Shown piece by piece: positions 33,404 to 41,910 of a DNA stretch of 64,000 nt. The position numbers were made by a program, and so were the translations under genes. Source of the DNA: Bacillota bacterium. Its GTDB lineage: Bacteria; Bacillota; UBA994; UBA5500. The notes beneath the pieces were generated by a model. It saw only the letters and a program-made list of their open reading frames with translations. It was not told the origin of the DNA and searched no databases. How positions within the stretch are numbered: position 1 is the first letter of the stretch; the number at the start of each line of letters is the position of its first letter. The stretch covers positions 62,001 to 126,000 of the forward strand of contig JAEZJZ010000078.1 in the NCBI GenBank assembly GCA_023436245.1, given 5' to 3'.

Positions 33404-33613
33404 GTGACAGAGACGGTTCGAGTCCCAATCACACGTATCCGCATCGACACAAAGACCGGGAAGGTGATTTCGAAGGAGGTCATCGGGCATAGAGAGATGC
33501 CACGAACAGAGTATCTAGATGCCCTAGTCCTCGGTCTTACCGGGATGAGTACGGAAGAAGTCTGCAGACGGATCGTGGAGTTGAAGCCTGACAAGCCGCA
33601 GGACAAGCCCTAA
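33404..33613 (+). CDS. Small early phage protein, unrecognised
   Basis: GTG at 33404 after AAAGGAGGTGATT gives 69 residues (MTETVRVPITRIRIDTKTGK). A GTG at 33395 lies inside the ribosome site and is rejected. Strand-rich first half, helical second half. Confidence 0.62.
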   Translation: MTETVRVPITRIRIDTKTGKVISKEVIGHREMPRTEYLDALVLGLTGMSTEEVCRRIVELKPDKPQDKP

Positions 33614-33791
33614 ACATCGGCTCTACATGGAGGAAGACGGCCCAGTCGTGATCATCAACTAAGCCGCCGGGGATGGGGTAGGTGAGCTGTATAGCTAGAT
33701 CATATGCCAGCGCGCTGTAGACAGCAATCGGACAAGCTCCACGAACCAGGCAGGCCCGGGTCAGAGACTCTACGGAGAGGGGGTGAGATGG

Positions 33792-34055
33792 ATGAGAAAG
33801 TTCATCACGCAGCGTGGCCATATCGCCTATGCGATCTCGTTCGGCGAGATTCAATCGCTCGGTGGCATTGGAGTATGTGACACGTGCAACCAACTGCAGA
33901 GTGAAGGCTATCTGGTGCCGGTATTAGCCAGCTTCTTGTGCCCGGCTTGCTTTGGCGAGTTCGAGCAGCAGGCGCGAGTGTACCCGGAGGAAATCCCAGA
34001 CGAGCTTAGGCGGGCAGCGTACTACGAGAGTTGCATTCCGGTGGAAGGGAGGTGA
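33792..34055 (+). CDS. Small zinc-binding phage protein
   Basis: About 87 residues: RKFITQRGHIAYAISFGEI, then VCDTCNQ and LCPACFGEF, two CxxC pairs 25 residues apart that should hold a zinc. ATG at 33792 after GAGAGGGGGTGAG; GTG 33783 possible. Followed by the HTH gene after 4 bases. Confidence 0.7.
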   Translation: MRKFITQRGHIAYAISFGEIQSLGGIGVCDTCNQLQSEGYLVPVLASFLCPACFGEFEQQARVYPEEIPDELRRAAYYESCIPVEGR

Positions 34056-34059
34056 AGAC

Positions 34060-34611
34060 ATGGCAATTGGCGAGGTAATCAAGCAGGCGAGGATTCAGTT
34101 AGGCATCACTCAGGAGCAGGCGGGCGGCATTGCGTACATAAGCCCGAAGACGGTCAGCGCCATCGAGTGTGGCCGTCGCAGTATCGCTCCAGAAGTGCTG
34201 GGCGCATTAGTCAGGCAACTGGACAACCCGAGACTGAGCATGGAGGCCGCCGCCGAGGTGACCGGCGGAGCATACTGTACGCCCTGGTTGGACGGGGAAG
34301 GGGTCGACCTCCACCGGACAAGCGTCTGGGCAAAGGCCCTAGAGGAACTGCAGGAGGCAGCAGATGCGGTCGGGGCAACCAGATTGGCTAACAGACCGCA
34401 ACGGGCTACAGAGGTGGAGAGAACTCAGGTTCGGGAGAGCCTGATGCAGGTCCTGGATGCGCGGGTGGCGATTGACCACTACGTTGCGGTCATCTGTCAG
34501 GAGTTTGGATTCAGTATCAGCGCCACCTATAGAGCACACCGCGAGAAGCTAGAGCAGCGCGGATATGTGCGGAGAAAAAAAGAGACCGCCCCTAGAGGAG
34601 CGGCGAGGTAA
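34060..34611 (+). CDS. XRE family helix-turn-helix regulator
   Basis: ATG at 34060 after GGGAGGTGAAGAC gives 183 residues. HTH: IKQARIQLGITQEQAGGIAY and SPKTVSAIECGRRSIAPEV. The C-terminal 80 residues include ATYRAHREKLEQRGYVRRKK, resembling a second DNA-binding helix pair. Probable early-operon regulator. Confidence 0.85.
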   Translation: MAIGEVIKQARIQLGITQEQAGGIAYISPKTVSAIECGRRSIAPEVLGALVRQLDNPRLSMEAAAEVTGGAYCTPWLDGEGVDLHRTSVWAKALEELQEAADAVGATRLANRPQRATEVERTQVRESLMQVLDARVAIDHYVAVICQEFGFSISATYRAHREKLEQRGYVRRKKETAPRGAAR

Positions 34612-34653
34612 ATCGTCATGGTTATTATACCACATTCGACGAGGTGCAAACAA

Positions 34654-34863
34654 ATGCGCAAGTGGTTGATATGGGGGTTGGCAATGGTCGCGACCACAGG
34701 ATGGCAGCTACGGGCGGGGTTCGAGCGATGCGGCGCCATTGATGGAGGCATCCTGCTTGGCCCAGTGGTGCTCCTGGTCGTTGCCCTGGTTAAGGGGGTG
34801 ACTCGCGACTTGCGCGAGGTGTTCGGAGAGACGAGTTCGCAAAGGAGGATGACCGATGCCTAG
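34654..34863 (+). CDS. Small membrane phage protein
   Basis: 69 residues from the ATG after GACGAGGTGC. One or two hydrophobic segments (WLIWGLAMVATTGW, GGILLGPVVLLVVALV). No family recognised; overlaps the next gene by 8 bases. Confidence 0.55.
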   Translation: MRKWLIWGLAMVATTGWQLRAGFERCGAIDGGILLGPVVLLVVALVKGVTRDLREVFGETSSQRRMTDA

Positions 34864-35059
34864 ACTTGACCGGTTTTCCCAAGGCGGAAGAGATGCACAG
34901 ACTGAGCAGCCAGTGGCTTACTGCGCCGGCTGCGGTGGAGAGATCTACGCACAAGACGATGTGTACCTGCTAGGCAGCGAGGTACTGCATGCCGACAAAG
35001 ACTGCCTGCTGATGTACACGAACCCAATTAGAAGCCAGGCGTGGGAGGTGGCGGTGTGA
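34856..35059 (+). CDS. Zinc-ribbon phage protein
   Basis: 67 residues with YCAGCGGEIYAQDDVYLL and a later HADKDCLL, a YqaI-like small ribbon often found next to YqaJ/RecT in Gram-positive phages. ATG after AAAGGAGGATGACCG. Its stop overlaps the nuclease start. Confidence 0.68.
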   Translation: MPRLDRFSQGGRDAQTEQPVAYCAGCGGEIYAQDDVYLLGSEVLHADKDCLLMYTNPIRSQAWEVAV

Positions 35060-35991
35060 GCGCGGCCATACTCACCAGCACACTTCGCATGGAGCGAGAG
35101 GATTGGCTCGAAGCGAGGCGACTTGGCGTCGGCGGCAGTGACGCTGCCGCCATCGCTGGGCTGAGCAAATGGCGCAGTCCGATGGCGGTCTACCTCGACA
35201 AGATAGGTGCCCTGGAACCAGAGGAGGCAAGCGAGGCAGCCCATTGGGGCACAAAGCTGGAGGACCTGGTAGCCAAGGAGTTCGCGGAGAGGACCGGCTT
35301 CAAGGTGCAGCGCCGGAATGCGATTCTGCAGCATAAGGACTACCCGTTCATGCTGGCCAACATCGACCGGTTCGTGTTTACCGCGGAGGGCAGAGGCATT
35401 CTGGAGTGCAAGACAACCAGCGCCTACAACGCAGATGCCTGGGCTGATAACCGAGTTCCTGATGAGTACATGCTGCAGGTGCAGCACTATCTGGCCGTCA
35501 CCGGCCTGCAGTTCGGCTACATCGCGGTCCTGATCGGCGGCCAGCGCTACCTACATAAGCGTGTCGAGCGCGATGAAGAGATCATCAGCTACCTGGTTCA
35601 GATAGAGTCAGACTTCTGGCGATTGGTGGAGGGGAAGACACCTCCCGAAATGGATGGCAGCGAATCGAGTGCCGAAGTGTTGGCGCTGCTCTATCCCGAG
35701 AGTGACCCTGGGAGCAGCCTCAATCTCCCTGACACGGCTGAGCAGCTGATTGCCGAGTATGAGGAGGCCCAGGCCGCTGAGAAGGCGGCAGAAGCGCGCA
35801 AGAACGAGGCTGCTAACAAGCTGAAGGCCCTGCTCGGAGAGTACGAGACCGGCACGGTTGGTGAGCGCCGCGTGAGCTGGAAATCCGTCACGAGCAGCCG
35901 ATTGGACACAAAGGAGCTAAAGGCGGCTCACCCGAGCATCTATGCACAGTTCTCAAGAGAGAGCGCCAGTCGGCGCTTCACCATCAAATAG
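35056..35991 (+). CDS. YqaJ-type phage recombination exonuclease
   Basis: 311 residues from GTG 35056 (overlapping the stop of the previous gene, behind GGAGGTGG). The fold begins RRLGVGGSDAAAIAGLSKWR; active-site residues are Asp in MLANIDRF and Glu/Lys in ILECKTTSA. It resects double-strand ends 5' to 3' to make ssDNA for the RecT annealase encoded just downstream. The C-terminal 90 residues are a charged helix. Confidence 0.93.
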   Translation: MSAAILTSTLRMEREDWLEARRLGVGGSDAAAIAGLSKWRSPMAVYLDKIGALEPEEASEAAHWGTKLEDLVAKEFAERTGFKVQRRNAILQHKDYPFMLANIDRFVFTAEGRGILECKTTSAYNADAWADNRVPDEYMLQVQHYLAVTGLQFGYIAVLIGGQRYLHKRVERDEEIISYLVQIESDFWRLVEGKTPPEMDGSESSAEVLALLYPESDPGSSLNLPDTAEQLIAEYEEAQAAEKAAEARKNEAANKLKALLGEYETGTVGERRVSWKSVTSSRLDTKELKAAHPSIYAQFSRESASRRFTIK

Positions 35992-36004
35992 GAGGGATAT
36001 CACG

Positions 36005-36904
36005 ATGACGAGAGCATCGAACAATCAGCCCGACTTGAAGGACAGGCTCGCCCAGCGTGCCAGTAGTGTGGCTACGGCCGAGAAGCCAAAGAGCCCTGCG
36101 GATACCGTTGCAGCTTACCTCAAGAAGATGGGACCAGAGATCGCTAAGGCCCTACCCAAGCACATGGACGCTGATCGGCTTGCCCGTGTGGCACTGACCA
36201 CGATTCGCACTAACCCGACGCTTCTACAGTGCAACGTCCCGAGCCTCCTGGCTGGGGTGATGCAGGCGGCACAGCTCGGGCTCGAGCCGGGGCTGCTCGG
36301 TCACTGCTACCTGATTCCCTTCCGGAACAACAAGGCCAACACCATGGACGTGCAGTTCATTATCGGCTACCGCGGCATGATTGACCTGGCCAGGCGTTCC
36401 GGCAACATCGAGACCATCTATGCGCACGAGGTGTGCGAGAAGGACGAGTTCGAGTTGGAGTATGGCCTGGACCAGCGCCTGAAGCATAAGCCCGCCACCG
36501 GTGAGCGTGGCGAGGTAATGGGTGTGTACGGCGTGGCCAAGTTCAAGGATGGCGGCTACTACTTCGAGTATCTGCCGAAGGCCGAGATTGAGAAGCGCCG
36601 TGGTCGCTCCAAAGCAGCCGGCAGTGGCCCTTGGGTCACCGACTGGCTGGAGATGGCCAAGAAGACTGTCATCCGCCACATGTTCAAATACCTGCCGATT
36701 AGCGTTGAAGTGATGACCGGAGTGACCCAGGACGAGACGGCCAAACGAGAGATCTCCGAGGACATGAACGAGGTGCCGGATACCATCGACATCACGCCGA
36801 TCTACGGCGAGCAGGAGTCCGAAACGGCTTCGCCAGTTGCCCAGGGGAAAAGCCCGGCACCCGCCGAGGAGATGTTCGTCCCTTTCGACCCACAAGGGCG
36901 TTAG
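36005..36904 (+). CDS. recT: RecT single-strand annealing protein
   Basis: ATG at 36005 after AGGAGGGATATCACG; 299 residues. Typical RecT segments: LARVALTTIRTNPTLLQCNVP, LGLEPGLLGHCYLIPF and FIIGYRGMIDLARRSG, with an acidic C-terminal tail. It anneals ssDNA made by the YqaJ nuclease; the two genes are 13 bases apart. Confidence 0.96.
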   Translation: MTRASNNQPDLKDRLAQRASSVATAEKPKSPADTVAAYLKKMGPEIAKALPKHMDADRLARVALTTIRTNPTLLQCNVPSLLAGVMQAAQLGLEPGLLGHCYLIPFRNNKANTMDVQFIIGYRGMIDLARRSGNIETIYAHEVCEKDEFELEYGLDQRLKHKPATGERGEVMGVYGVAKFKDGGYYFEYLPKAEIEKRRGRSKAAGSGPWVTDWLEMAKKTVIRHMFKYLPISVEVMTGVTQDETAKREISEDMNEVPDTIDITPIYGEQESETASPVAQGKSPAPAEEMFVPFDPQGR

Positions 36905-37009
36905 CGTCCTCCCAGATTACGAGCGATTGAGAACAGTACAGGGCTGCCCGCCGAGGGCGGCCCATTAACCTAACCTAGACCATAGACCTTGGGGGAGGCG
37001 GATGCACAC

Positions 37010-38035
37010 ATGGCTAGACCGGCTAAAGCAACAGTGGACTACTTCCCGCATTACGTGGCTGCAGGGAGGACTCTTTACATACTAGAGAACACCTTCGGTA
37101 ATGACGGCTACGCGTTCTGGTTCAAGCTGCTGGAGGTCCTGGGAGATACAGAGGGCCACGCATATGACTGCAATGCCACCGGCGCCTTTGAGTACCTGTG
37201 TGCCAAGGCCAGGGTTGGCGAGGAAACGGCCAATCAGATCCTTGACCTGCTGGCTAAGCTGAAGGCCATCGATGCTGAGCTCTGGGATTACCGCATCATC
37301 TGGGTGCAGCGCCTGGTGGACAACATTGCGGACGCTTACCGCAAGCGGAAGTGCGCTGTTCCGTGCCGCCCCGCGATTCCGCGGGAGAAACTCGACTTTG
37401 AAGAGGTTTCTGACGCCGGAAACCCGACCAATCTGCAATCTGCTGGCATTTCCGGCGTCGGAAATCCGCAAACCAAACTAAACCAAACTAAACCAAAGGA
37501 GACTATACCCCCCTTACCCCCCACAGAGGGCGACAGTTCTTCGGAGCAGCCGGCCCCGCCAGAGGAGGGGTGTGTGGGTGGGAAGCCCTCGCCATTGTCT
37601 GCTGTTCTCCTAGAGTTCACGCGTTACGGTCCTGTGGCACAGGAGAGTCTGCGGGACTATTGGGCAATGATCGCCGAGTCGAAGCCCAGGGGGCTTTCCC
37701 CGAAGGCCGTGGGACGAATGATGCAGCGCTGGGAACAGCATTCGGCGGACGTGGTGATCGAGGCGGTGGAACTCCACTTGCGCAAGTACCAGGACAAGAA
37801 CGAGGAATACACGGACGGGATAGTCGCCCGCCTGGCCAGGGAACGGGCCTCGGGTGTTATTCAGCCTATCTCCGACCGCAGGCAGCGACGGAGAAGCCGG
37901 CCGAGCCACGGCGACGCGCCATCTGGCCCCAGTCCTTGGGACGACATTAGGCTCTACAAGACGCACCTTCCTGGCGGGAAGGACTACGCTGGCAACCAAG
38001 GGGAAGGGGGGACGGCCAATGCCGGCACAGCATAA
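37010..38035 (+). CDS. Phage replication protein with Lin1244/Lin1753-like N-terminal domain
   Basis: 341 residues. N-terminus ARPAKATVDYFPHYVAAGRT and ENTFGNDGYAFWFKLLEVLG match the DUF4373/Lin1244 domain seen in DnaD-like phage initiators; a proline/serine linker follows, then a helical C-terminal domain (LRDYWAMIAESKPRGLSPKA). ATG 37010 lies 10 bases after GGGGGAGG. Role in loading host DnaC/DnaB is inferred. Confidence 0.82.
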   Translation: MARPAKATVDYFPHYVAAGRTLYILENTFGNDGYAFWFKLLEVLGDTEGHAYDCNATGAFEYLCAKARVGEETANQILDLLAKLKAIDAELWDYRIIWVQRLVDNIADAYRKRKCAVPCRPAIPREKLDFEEVSDAGNPTNLQSAGISGVGNPQTKLNQTKPKETIPPLPPTEGDSSSEQPAPPEEGCVGGKPSPLSAVLLEFTRYGPVAQESLRDYWAMIAESKPRGLSPKAVGRMMQRWEQHSADVVIEAVELHLRKYQDKNEEYTDGIVARLARERASGVIQPISDRRQRRRSRPSHGDAPSGPSPWDDIRLYKTHLPGGKDYAGNQGEGGTANAGTA

Positions 38036-38195
38036 GCGCCGCGGGAAAGTGGCGAGGGAGCGAAGGCGGCAAGCCGCGAGCATCAGGAACAGGATAGTGT
38101 TGGTGCACTTCCCCGCCGAGCATGAGCGGCGTGACCCATATCGCCCTGGCTTCCTGGTGCTCGAGGCAGAGCTGGAGGTGGCGCAAAGTGTCTGA
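38019..38195 (+). CDS. Small basic phage protein
   Basis: 58 residues, N-terminus PAQHKRRGKVARERRRQAAS. ATG behind GGGGAAGGGGGG; overlaps both neighbours. Probably nucleic-acid binding, by charge only. Confidence 0.5.
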   Translation: MPAQHKRRGKVARERRRQAASIRNRIVLVHFPAEHERRDPYRPGFLVLEAELEVAQSV

Positions 38196-38958
38196 AAAGG
38201 TTCGGGCTGCAGATATCATCGTTGCGCTCGCAAAGAAGCACGAGAAGCGGGATCTGTTCTTCACGGAGGTTTGCGCAGGCGGCGCAAGTAACGGCCGCCG
38301 GTTGGATGCTGTTGCCGTCATGCCAAGCTGGAAAGATCGGCGGGTCTGTGGCTATGAGGTCAAAGTCAGCCGGTCGGACTTTCTGAGGGACGACAAGTGG
38401 CCGGCATATCTGTCAGTCTGTCACCAGTTCTCCTTCGCCTGCCCTGCCGGGTTGATAGCAAAGGAGGAGCTCAACGACAACATTGGGCTGCTCTATTACT
38501 ACCCCGAGTCAGGTGCACTAAAGACGATTCGGAAACCGGTCTACAGGGAGGATTGTGACCCGATTGACGTCGTCTGGAGCATCCTGATCAACCGGGTGGA
38601 GGACTCCGGGAGTCAGATCAGTGCCCGACTTAGGACTGTGGAGAGGCTGAGGGGCTACGTGAAGGATGGCAGTGACCTGAGAAACTTGGGGCACATGCTG
38701 GGCACCGTGATGGCCAGGCGGGTTTCTGGACTGGAGAACGAGCTAAGCGACGCAAAGTGGGAGATCACAAACCTCCAGAGAGAGAACAACAGGCTCAGTG
38801 ACCTGGTGCGAAGGCTGACGCGCGATACGGCGCAGACCCTGACCAGTACCCAGGCAGCGAGAGAGCTAGAGCGCATTGTCGGGCTCTCTGAGCGTGTATC
38901 GGCGATGGCGAAAGACCTCGCTGGTCGGGTTGGCCATACGGAGGTGGCGGGGCAATGA
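38188..38958 (+). CDS. MmcB-like PD-(D/E)XK nuclease family protein with coiled coil
   Basis: GTG 38188 after GGAGGTGGCG gives 256 residues. RLDAVAVMPSWKDRRV and CGYEVKVSRSDFLRD form a PD-(D/E)XK core (Asp, then Glu-x-Lys), as in the MmcB/DUF1064-type proteins. About 100 residues of coiled coil follow. Overlaps the RusA gene by 4 bases. Probable DNA repair or recombination nuclease. Confidence 0.78.
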   Translation: MSEKVRAADIIVALAKKHEKRDLFFTEVCAGGASNGRRLDAVAVMPSWKDRRVCGYEVKVSRSDFLRDDKWPAYLSVCHQFSFACPAGLIAKEELNDNIGLLYYYPESGALKTIRKPVYREDCDPIDVVWSILINRVEDSGSQISARLRTVERLRGYVKDGSDLRNLGHMLGTVMARRVSGLENELSDAKWEITNLQRENNRLSDLVRRLTRDTAQTLTSTQAARELERIVGLSERVSAMAKDLAGRVGHTEVAGQ

Positions 38959-39371
38959 GTGACCGCCAAAACAACACAACCAGAACCGGCCTCGGTCATC
39001 TCATCGCCTTCACTGTGCCTGGCCGCCCCGTTCCCGCCGTCCGCATGACCCAGCGGGGCAAGTGGGTCAAGGAGAACGCCAAGCGCTACCTGGCATACAA
39101 GGACAGTGTCGGTTGGTCTGCAAAGGCGGTTCACTGGGGCCTGATTAGGGGCCTCGTGAGAGTTGAGATACACCTGTACCTGACGAACGACAAGCCCATC
39201 GGCGACGTGGACAACTACGCCAAGGCAATTCTTGATGGCCTTAACGGCGTTGTGTGGGTGGACGACACCCAGGTGGCTCAGCTACACGTATACCGGCACA
39301 TGGCGGCGCCTCAGAGGGCTGAGGTGCAGGTCCGGGAACTGAATGCAGAGGAGGTGGCCGCTGTGGGGTAG
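38955..39371 (+). CDS. rusA: RusA family Holliday junction resolvase
   Basis: 138 residues; FTVPGRPVPAVRMTQRGKWV and the metal-binding motif GDVDNYAKAILDGLNG followed by VWVDDTQV, with the essential aspartates. It resolves recombination branches before packaging. Overlaps neighbours on both sides. Confidence 0.93.
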   Translation: MSDRQNNTTRTGLGHLIAFTVPGRPVPAVRMTQRGKWVKENAKRYLAYKDSVGWSAKAVHWGLIRGLVRVEIHLYLTNDKPIGDVDNYAKAILDGLNGVVWVDDTQVAQLHVYRHMAAPQRAEVQVRELNAEEVAAVG

Positions 39372-39550
39372 TGCTAACCAAAGAGCAGTTCCGAGAGCTC
39401 GTCCTGGAAGACCAGGAACGACGCCGTGAGCGCGAAAAGTGCCGCCAGAGCCAGTGGACGTCATACCAGGTCGAGAAGGGCGGACGCATCCGAAGTGGCG
39501 CGTTCACTGCGGCCAGAGGGCCTGAGGCTTTGAGAGGAGGCGGTCGGTGA
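39371..39550 (+). CDS. Small charged phage protein
   Basis: GTG shares a base with the rusA stop (TAGTG) and the frame ends in TGATG with the next gene. The 59 residues include a very charged helix (EDQERRRERE). No family recognised; the tight overlaps on both sides support it. Confidence 0.6.
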   Translation: MLTKEQFRELVLEDQERRREREKCRQSQWTSYQVEKGGRIRSGAFTAARGPEALRGGGR

Positions 39551-39702
39551 TGTTGGATAACCGGGTCTGTCCGTTGTGCGGTGGGCACCTGGACTGGATG
39601 AAGGTCGGAGCGAGAGAACTGTATCGGTGCGGGTCCTGCGTGCGGCAGATGACCGCGCAGGAGGTGGAGGACTACCGGCGGGAGGGGGAGGCGACTGTAT
39701 GA
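39550..39702 (+). CDS. Zinc-ribbon mini-protein
   Basis: 50 residues: CPLCGG near the start and CGSCVRQ later, a complete four-cysteine ribbon. ATG at the TGATG junction with GGAGGCGGTC upstream, and its TGA overlaps the next ATG (ATGA). Confidence 0.65.
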   Translation: MLDNRVCPLCGGHLDWMKVGARELYRCGSCVRQMTAQEVEDYRREGEATV

Positions 39703-40331
39703 GAATGACTGATGTTTTGATCAGGTTTGGGTGCGCTCTGCGCCAATCATTCGCGCCATCGGTCGTGGAAGAGCTATTGAACCGGGCGCAGCAGGCCGAA
39801 CGTGACCGTGACAGAGCGTTGGAGCAGATAGAGGAAATCGAGCACCAACGGGATAGCCTGGAGGCCAAGCTTGATGAGTTGACATCCGCGAGGGGTACTC
39901 GGAGCAGAGCTCTGCAGCTAGTCAATCAGGAGCGAACCCGGCAGGACAGCAAGTGGGGCGAACAGAATCATCCGCCAGTCTTCTGGACAGGCATCTTGGG
40001 TGAGGAGTTTGGCGAGCTGTGTCAGGCGGTCAACGAGACCGTGTTTGACAACGGGCCGGAGGAACGCAAGAAGGGCGGCGTGGACAACATGATGCGCGAG
40101 GCCTGCCAGGTGGCTGCCGTGGCGGTGTCGTTCATGGAGTGTCTGATGAGAGCTTCGCAGCGTGAACAAGACGAAGGTTGTCGCGGCTGTGATTGGGCTT
40201 GGTTGAACAAAGATAGAATGCATGTCATTGGGTGCAGTAAAGGGCGGAGCGCCGAAGAACGGCTCACCTGTGAGCGAAGAGAAATAATTCACTGCGCCGA
40301 TGCGAAAGCAGTACCTGGTAGCCTAGGCTAA
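39699..40331 (+). CDS. Coiled coil - MazG-like nucleotide pyrophosphohydrolase
   Basis: 210 residues. A coiled coil (about 20-60) precedes an all-alpha NTP pyrophosphohydrolase-like core: WGEQNHPPVFWTGILGEEFG, then ELCQAVNE and NMMREACQVAAVAVSFME, with the EExxE-like metal-binding acids. The last 60 residues contain four cysteines (CRGCDWAW and later). Phage MazG-like enzymes adjust nucleotide or (p)ppGpp pools. Confidence 0.83.
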   Translation: MRMTDVLIRFGCALRQSFAPSVVEELLNRAQQAERDRDRALEQIEEIEHQRDSLEAKLDELTSARGTRSRALQLVNQERTRQDSKWGEQNHPPVFWTGILGEEFGELCQAVNETVFDNGPEERKKGGVDNMMREACQVAAVAVSFMECLMRASQREQDEGCRGCDWAWLNKDRMHVIGCSKGRSAEERLTCERREIIHCADAKAVPGSLG

Positions 40332-40348
40332 ATAGGGAGGCGGGAAAG

Positions 40349-40681
40349 GTGACCTGTTTGCTCGGAACTTGCCCTGTGTGCGGCGAGCTGGTTTGGGAAG
40401 GCGATTGGATATGGGTGGACAAGCACCTCCACCCTGGGTGCTGGGAAGCGTACCTGTTGGCTGAGCTCAGTGGGTTGCTGATGGACAAACACCCTGGGAG
40501 CGAACGCCTTCGCCCACTTGTGGCAGAGCTAACAAGGAGAACGCGCGATCGGGCAGTCGAAGACGGGGAAGCGTGGACTGAAGCCGAGCGACTAGTCAGG
40601 CGCTCCTTCGATAAAGCTGCATCGCTGGAGGAGTTCATTGAGCGGATAAAGCCAGGGCTAATAGGGATTCTGAGGCGATAG
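40349..40681 (+). CDS. Zinc-ribbon phage protein, unrecognised
   Basis: GTG after GGGAGGCGGGAAAG; 110 residues starting MTCLLGTCPVCGELVWEGD with a further HLHPGCWEAY that could complete the zinc site, then helices. Function unknown. Confidence 0.62.
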   Translation: MTCLLGTCPVCGELVWEGDWIWVDKHLHPGCWEAYLLAELSGLLMDKHPGSERLRPLVAELTRRTRDRAVEDGEAWTEAERLVRRSFDKAASLEEFIERIKPGLIGILRR

Positions 40682-40697
40682 AAGGGGAGGCGGGGCT

Positions 40698-41150
40698 GTG
40701 GCAGTCTTGAACAGTAGAACCTATAAGCAAATAGAGTGGCGCCTGTACCATTACCACGAGCTGCGGCGCCAGGTGGAGGACTCGCCGAATCAGAGGCTTG
40801 ACGTGCTGCATCGGAGTCGGACGCCGGCGACTCCTGGGGGTGGAGGGGTAGCTCACAGATCGGATCCGACGGCCAGCAAGGTGCTGCAGATAGTGCAAAT
40901 CGAAGACCAGCAGGCCGAGGCCAAGCGATGGGTGGAAGTCATTGAGCAGGTGATTCGGCGATATGGCCGAAACCCTCAGGACCGGCTGAAGGGGCAGCTG
41001 CTTGAGTTAAGGTACTTCGCGCAGATGGACGAGGGCTACATCAGCCAGAGGCTCTGCATTGACCGGTCAACCTTTTACTTCTGGAAGGCTGAGATTGTTA
41101 CATATGCGGCCCTGATTGCGGCGCAACACGGGTTGCTTAAGGTTAGCTGA
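40698..41150 (+). CDS. RinA/ArpU-like phage late transcription regulator
   Basis: 150 residues, GTG after GAAGGGGAGGCGGGG. The C-terminus (LRYFAQMDEGYISQRLCIDR, then STFYFWKAEIV) is a sigma-region-4-like helix-turn-helix typical of RinA, ArpU and LmaC regulators. Position just before the terminase block supports a role as activator of late transcription. Confidence 0.8.
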   Translation: MAVLNSRTYKQIEWRLYHYHELRRQVEDSPNQRLDVLHRSRTPATPGGGGVAHRSDPTASKVLQIVQIEDQQAEAKRWVEVIEQVIRRYGRNPQDRLKGQLLELRYFAQMDEGYISQRLCIDRSTFYFWKAEIVTYAALIAAQHGLLKVS

Positions 41151-41240
41151 TTTCTGACTGCTGGTTATGACTGGGGGTATTGTCACTCTGTTTGCGTGAG
41201 GTGTAAACTGGAGAAAAGAGGATCGGAGTGGATAGCCGTC

Positions 41241-41468
41241 ATGACCAGGGTTCGGATGATACCTCCCGGCGAAACACCCCAGAGCAACAGAAGGATGTTA
41301 TTGGCGATGGTAGTTGGGTTCCTGGCTGTACAAGTTGCGAATGTGCTGTTGGTGCGAAGCGCTGTGCCATTCGCTTTCAGAATGATGATCTGCGCAGCAG
41401 TGTTCTGTGTCGTGACCAATGCGATCTTTCCATTCTGGCGAGTCCGATTCACCCGTCGAGGGATGTGA
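41241..41468 (+). CDS. Small membrane protein
   Basis: 75 residues from ATG 41241, or 90 from GTG 41196; start unclear. Two hydrophobic segments (MLLAMVVGFLAVQVANVLLV, FRMMICAAVFCVVTNAIF). Resembles bacterial two-helix proteins of unknown role. Confidence 0.55.
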   Translation: MTRVRMIPPGETPQSNRRMLLAMVVGFLAVQVANVLLVRSAVPFAFRMMICAAVFCVVTNAIFPFWRVRFTRRGM

Positions 41469-41512
41469 CATCACCTCTTGGTGGCCGGCGGTAGACTAAG
41501 GAGGTGCGTCTA

Positions 41513-41689
41513 GTGAACTGGACTGGACTCTTCGGCTATGCCCTAGGGGTGACAGTGTTCCTTTTCCTCTTCCGATTTCCATTGATCTGGTTTCTTGGTA
41601 TTCGAGGTTTAGAGCAGGAACTGAAAGAGGCAAACGAGAGCTTGCGAGAAATTCGGCAGGAGCTCGAAGGACTGCGCCCCCGGCAATGA
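41513..41689 (+). CDS. Small membrane protein with coiled coil
   Basis: GTG at 41513, 8 bases after AAGGAGG; 58 residues. One membrane helix (LFGYALGVTVFLFLFRFPLI) then a coiled coil (LEQELKEANESLREIRQE). No family recognised. Confidence 0.6.
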   Translation: MNWTGLFGYALGVTVFLFLFRFPLIWFLGIRGLEQELKEANESLREIRQELEGLRPRQ

Positions 41690-41713
41690 TTGGGGTATGA
41701 ACACCGTGAACAA

Positions 41714-41780
41714 GTTGACATAAGACAGAAATGTCTAGGACAGACTTACCGTTTTCTCGTGGTAAGATGATAGGGGGAGC
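41714..41780 (+). promoter_or_regulatory. Putative late control region
   Basis: Contains TTGACATAAGACAGAAATGTC (dyad GACAT / ATGTC) and CTTACC / GGTAAG arms at 41747-41768 overlapping a TAAGAT -10-like box with no good -35. This is what an activator-dependent late promoter would look like; assignment is inference. Confidence 0.35.
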
Positions 41781-41812
41781 GAGTGGCTACGACCACCGCC
41801 TCGATGGGGAAT

Positions 41813-41846
41813 AACCGCCCGAGCAAAGTGCCGGGCGGTTTTGTAT
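41813..41846 (+). terminator. Terminator before the HEPN gene
   Basis: AACCGCCCG / CGGGCGGTT stem followed by TTGT; would stop rightward early transcription. Confidence 0.75.
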
Positions 41847-41910
41847 CCCCGCGATCCCCGAAGGTTGACCGCGCAATCAAGGAAGAGTTCCAGGTCAAAT
41901 GGAATAGGGC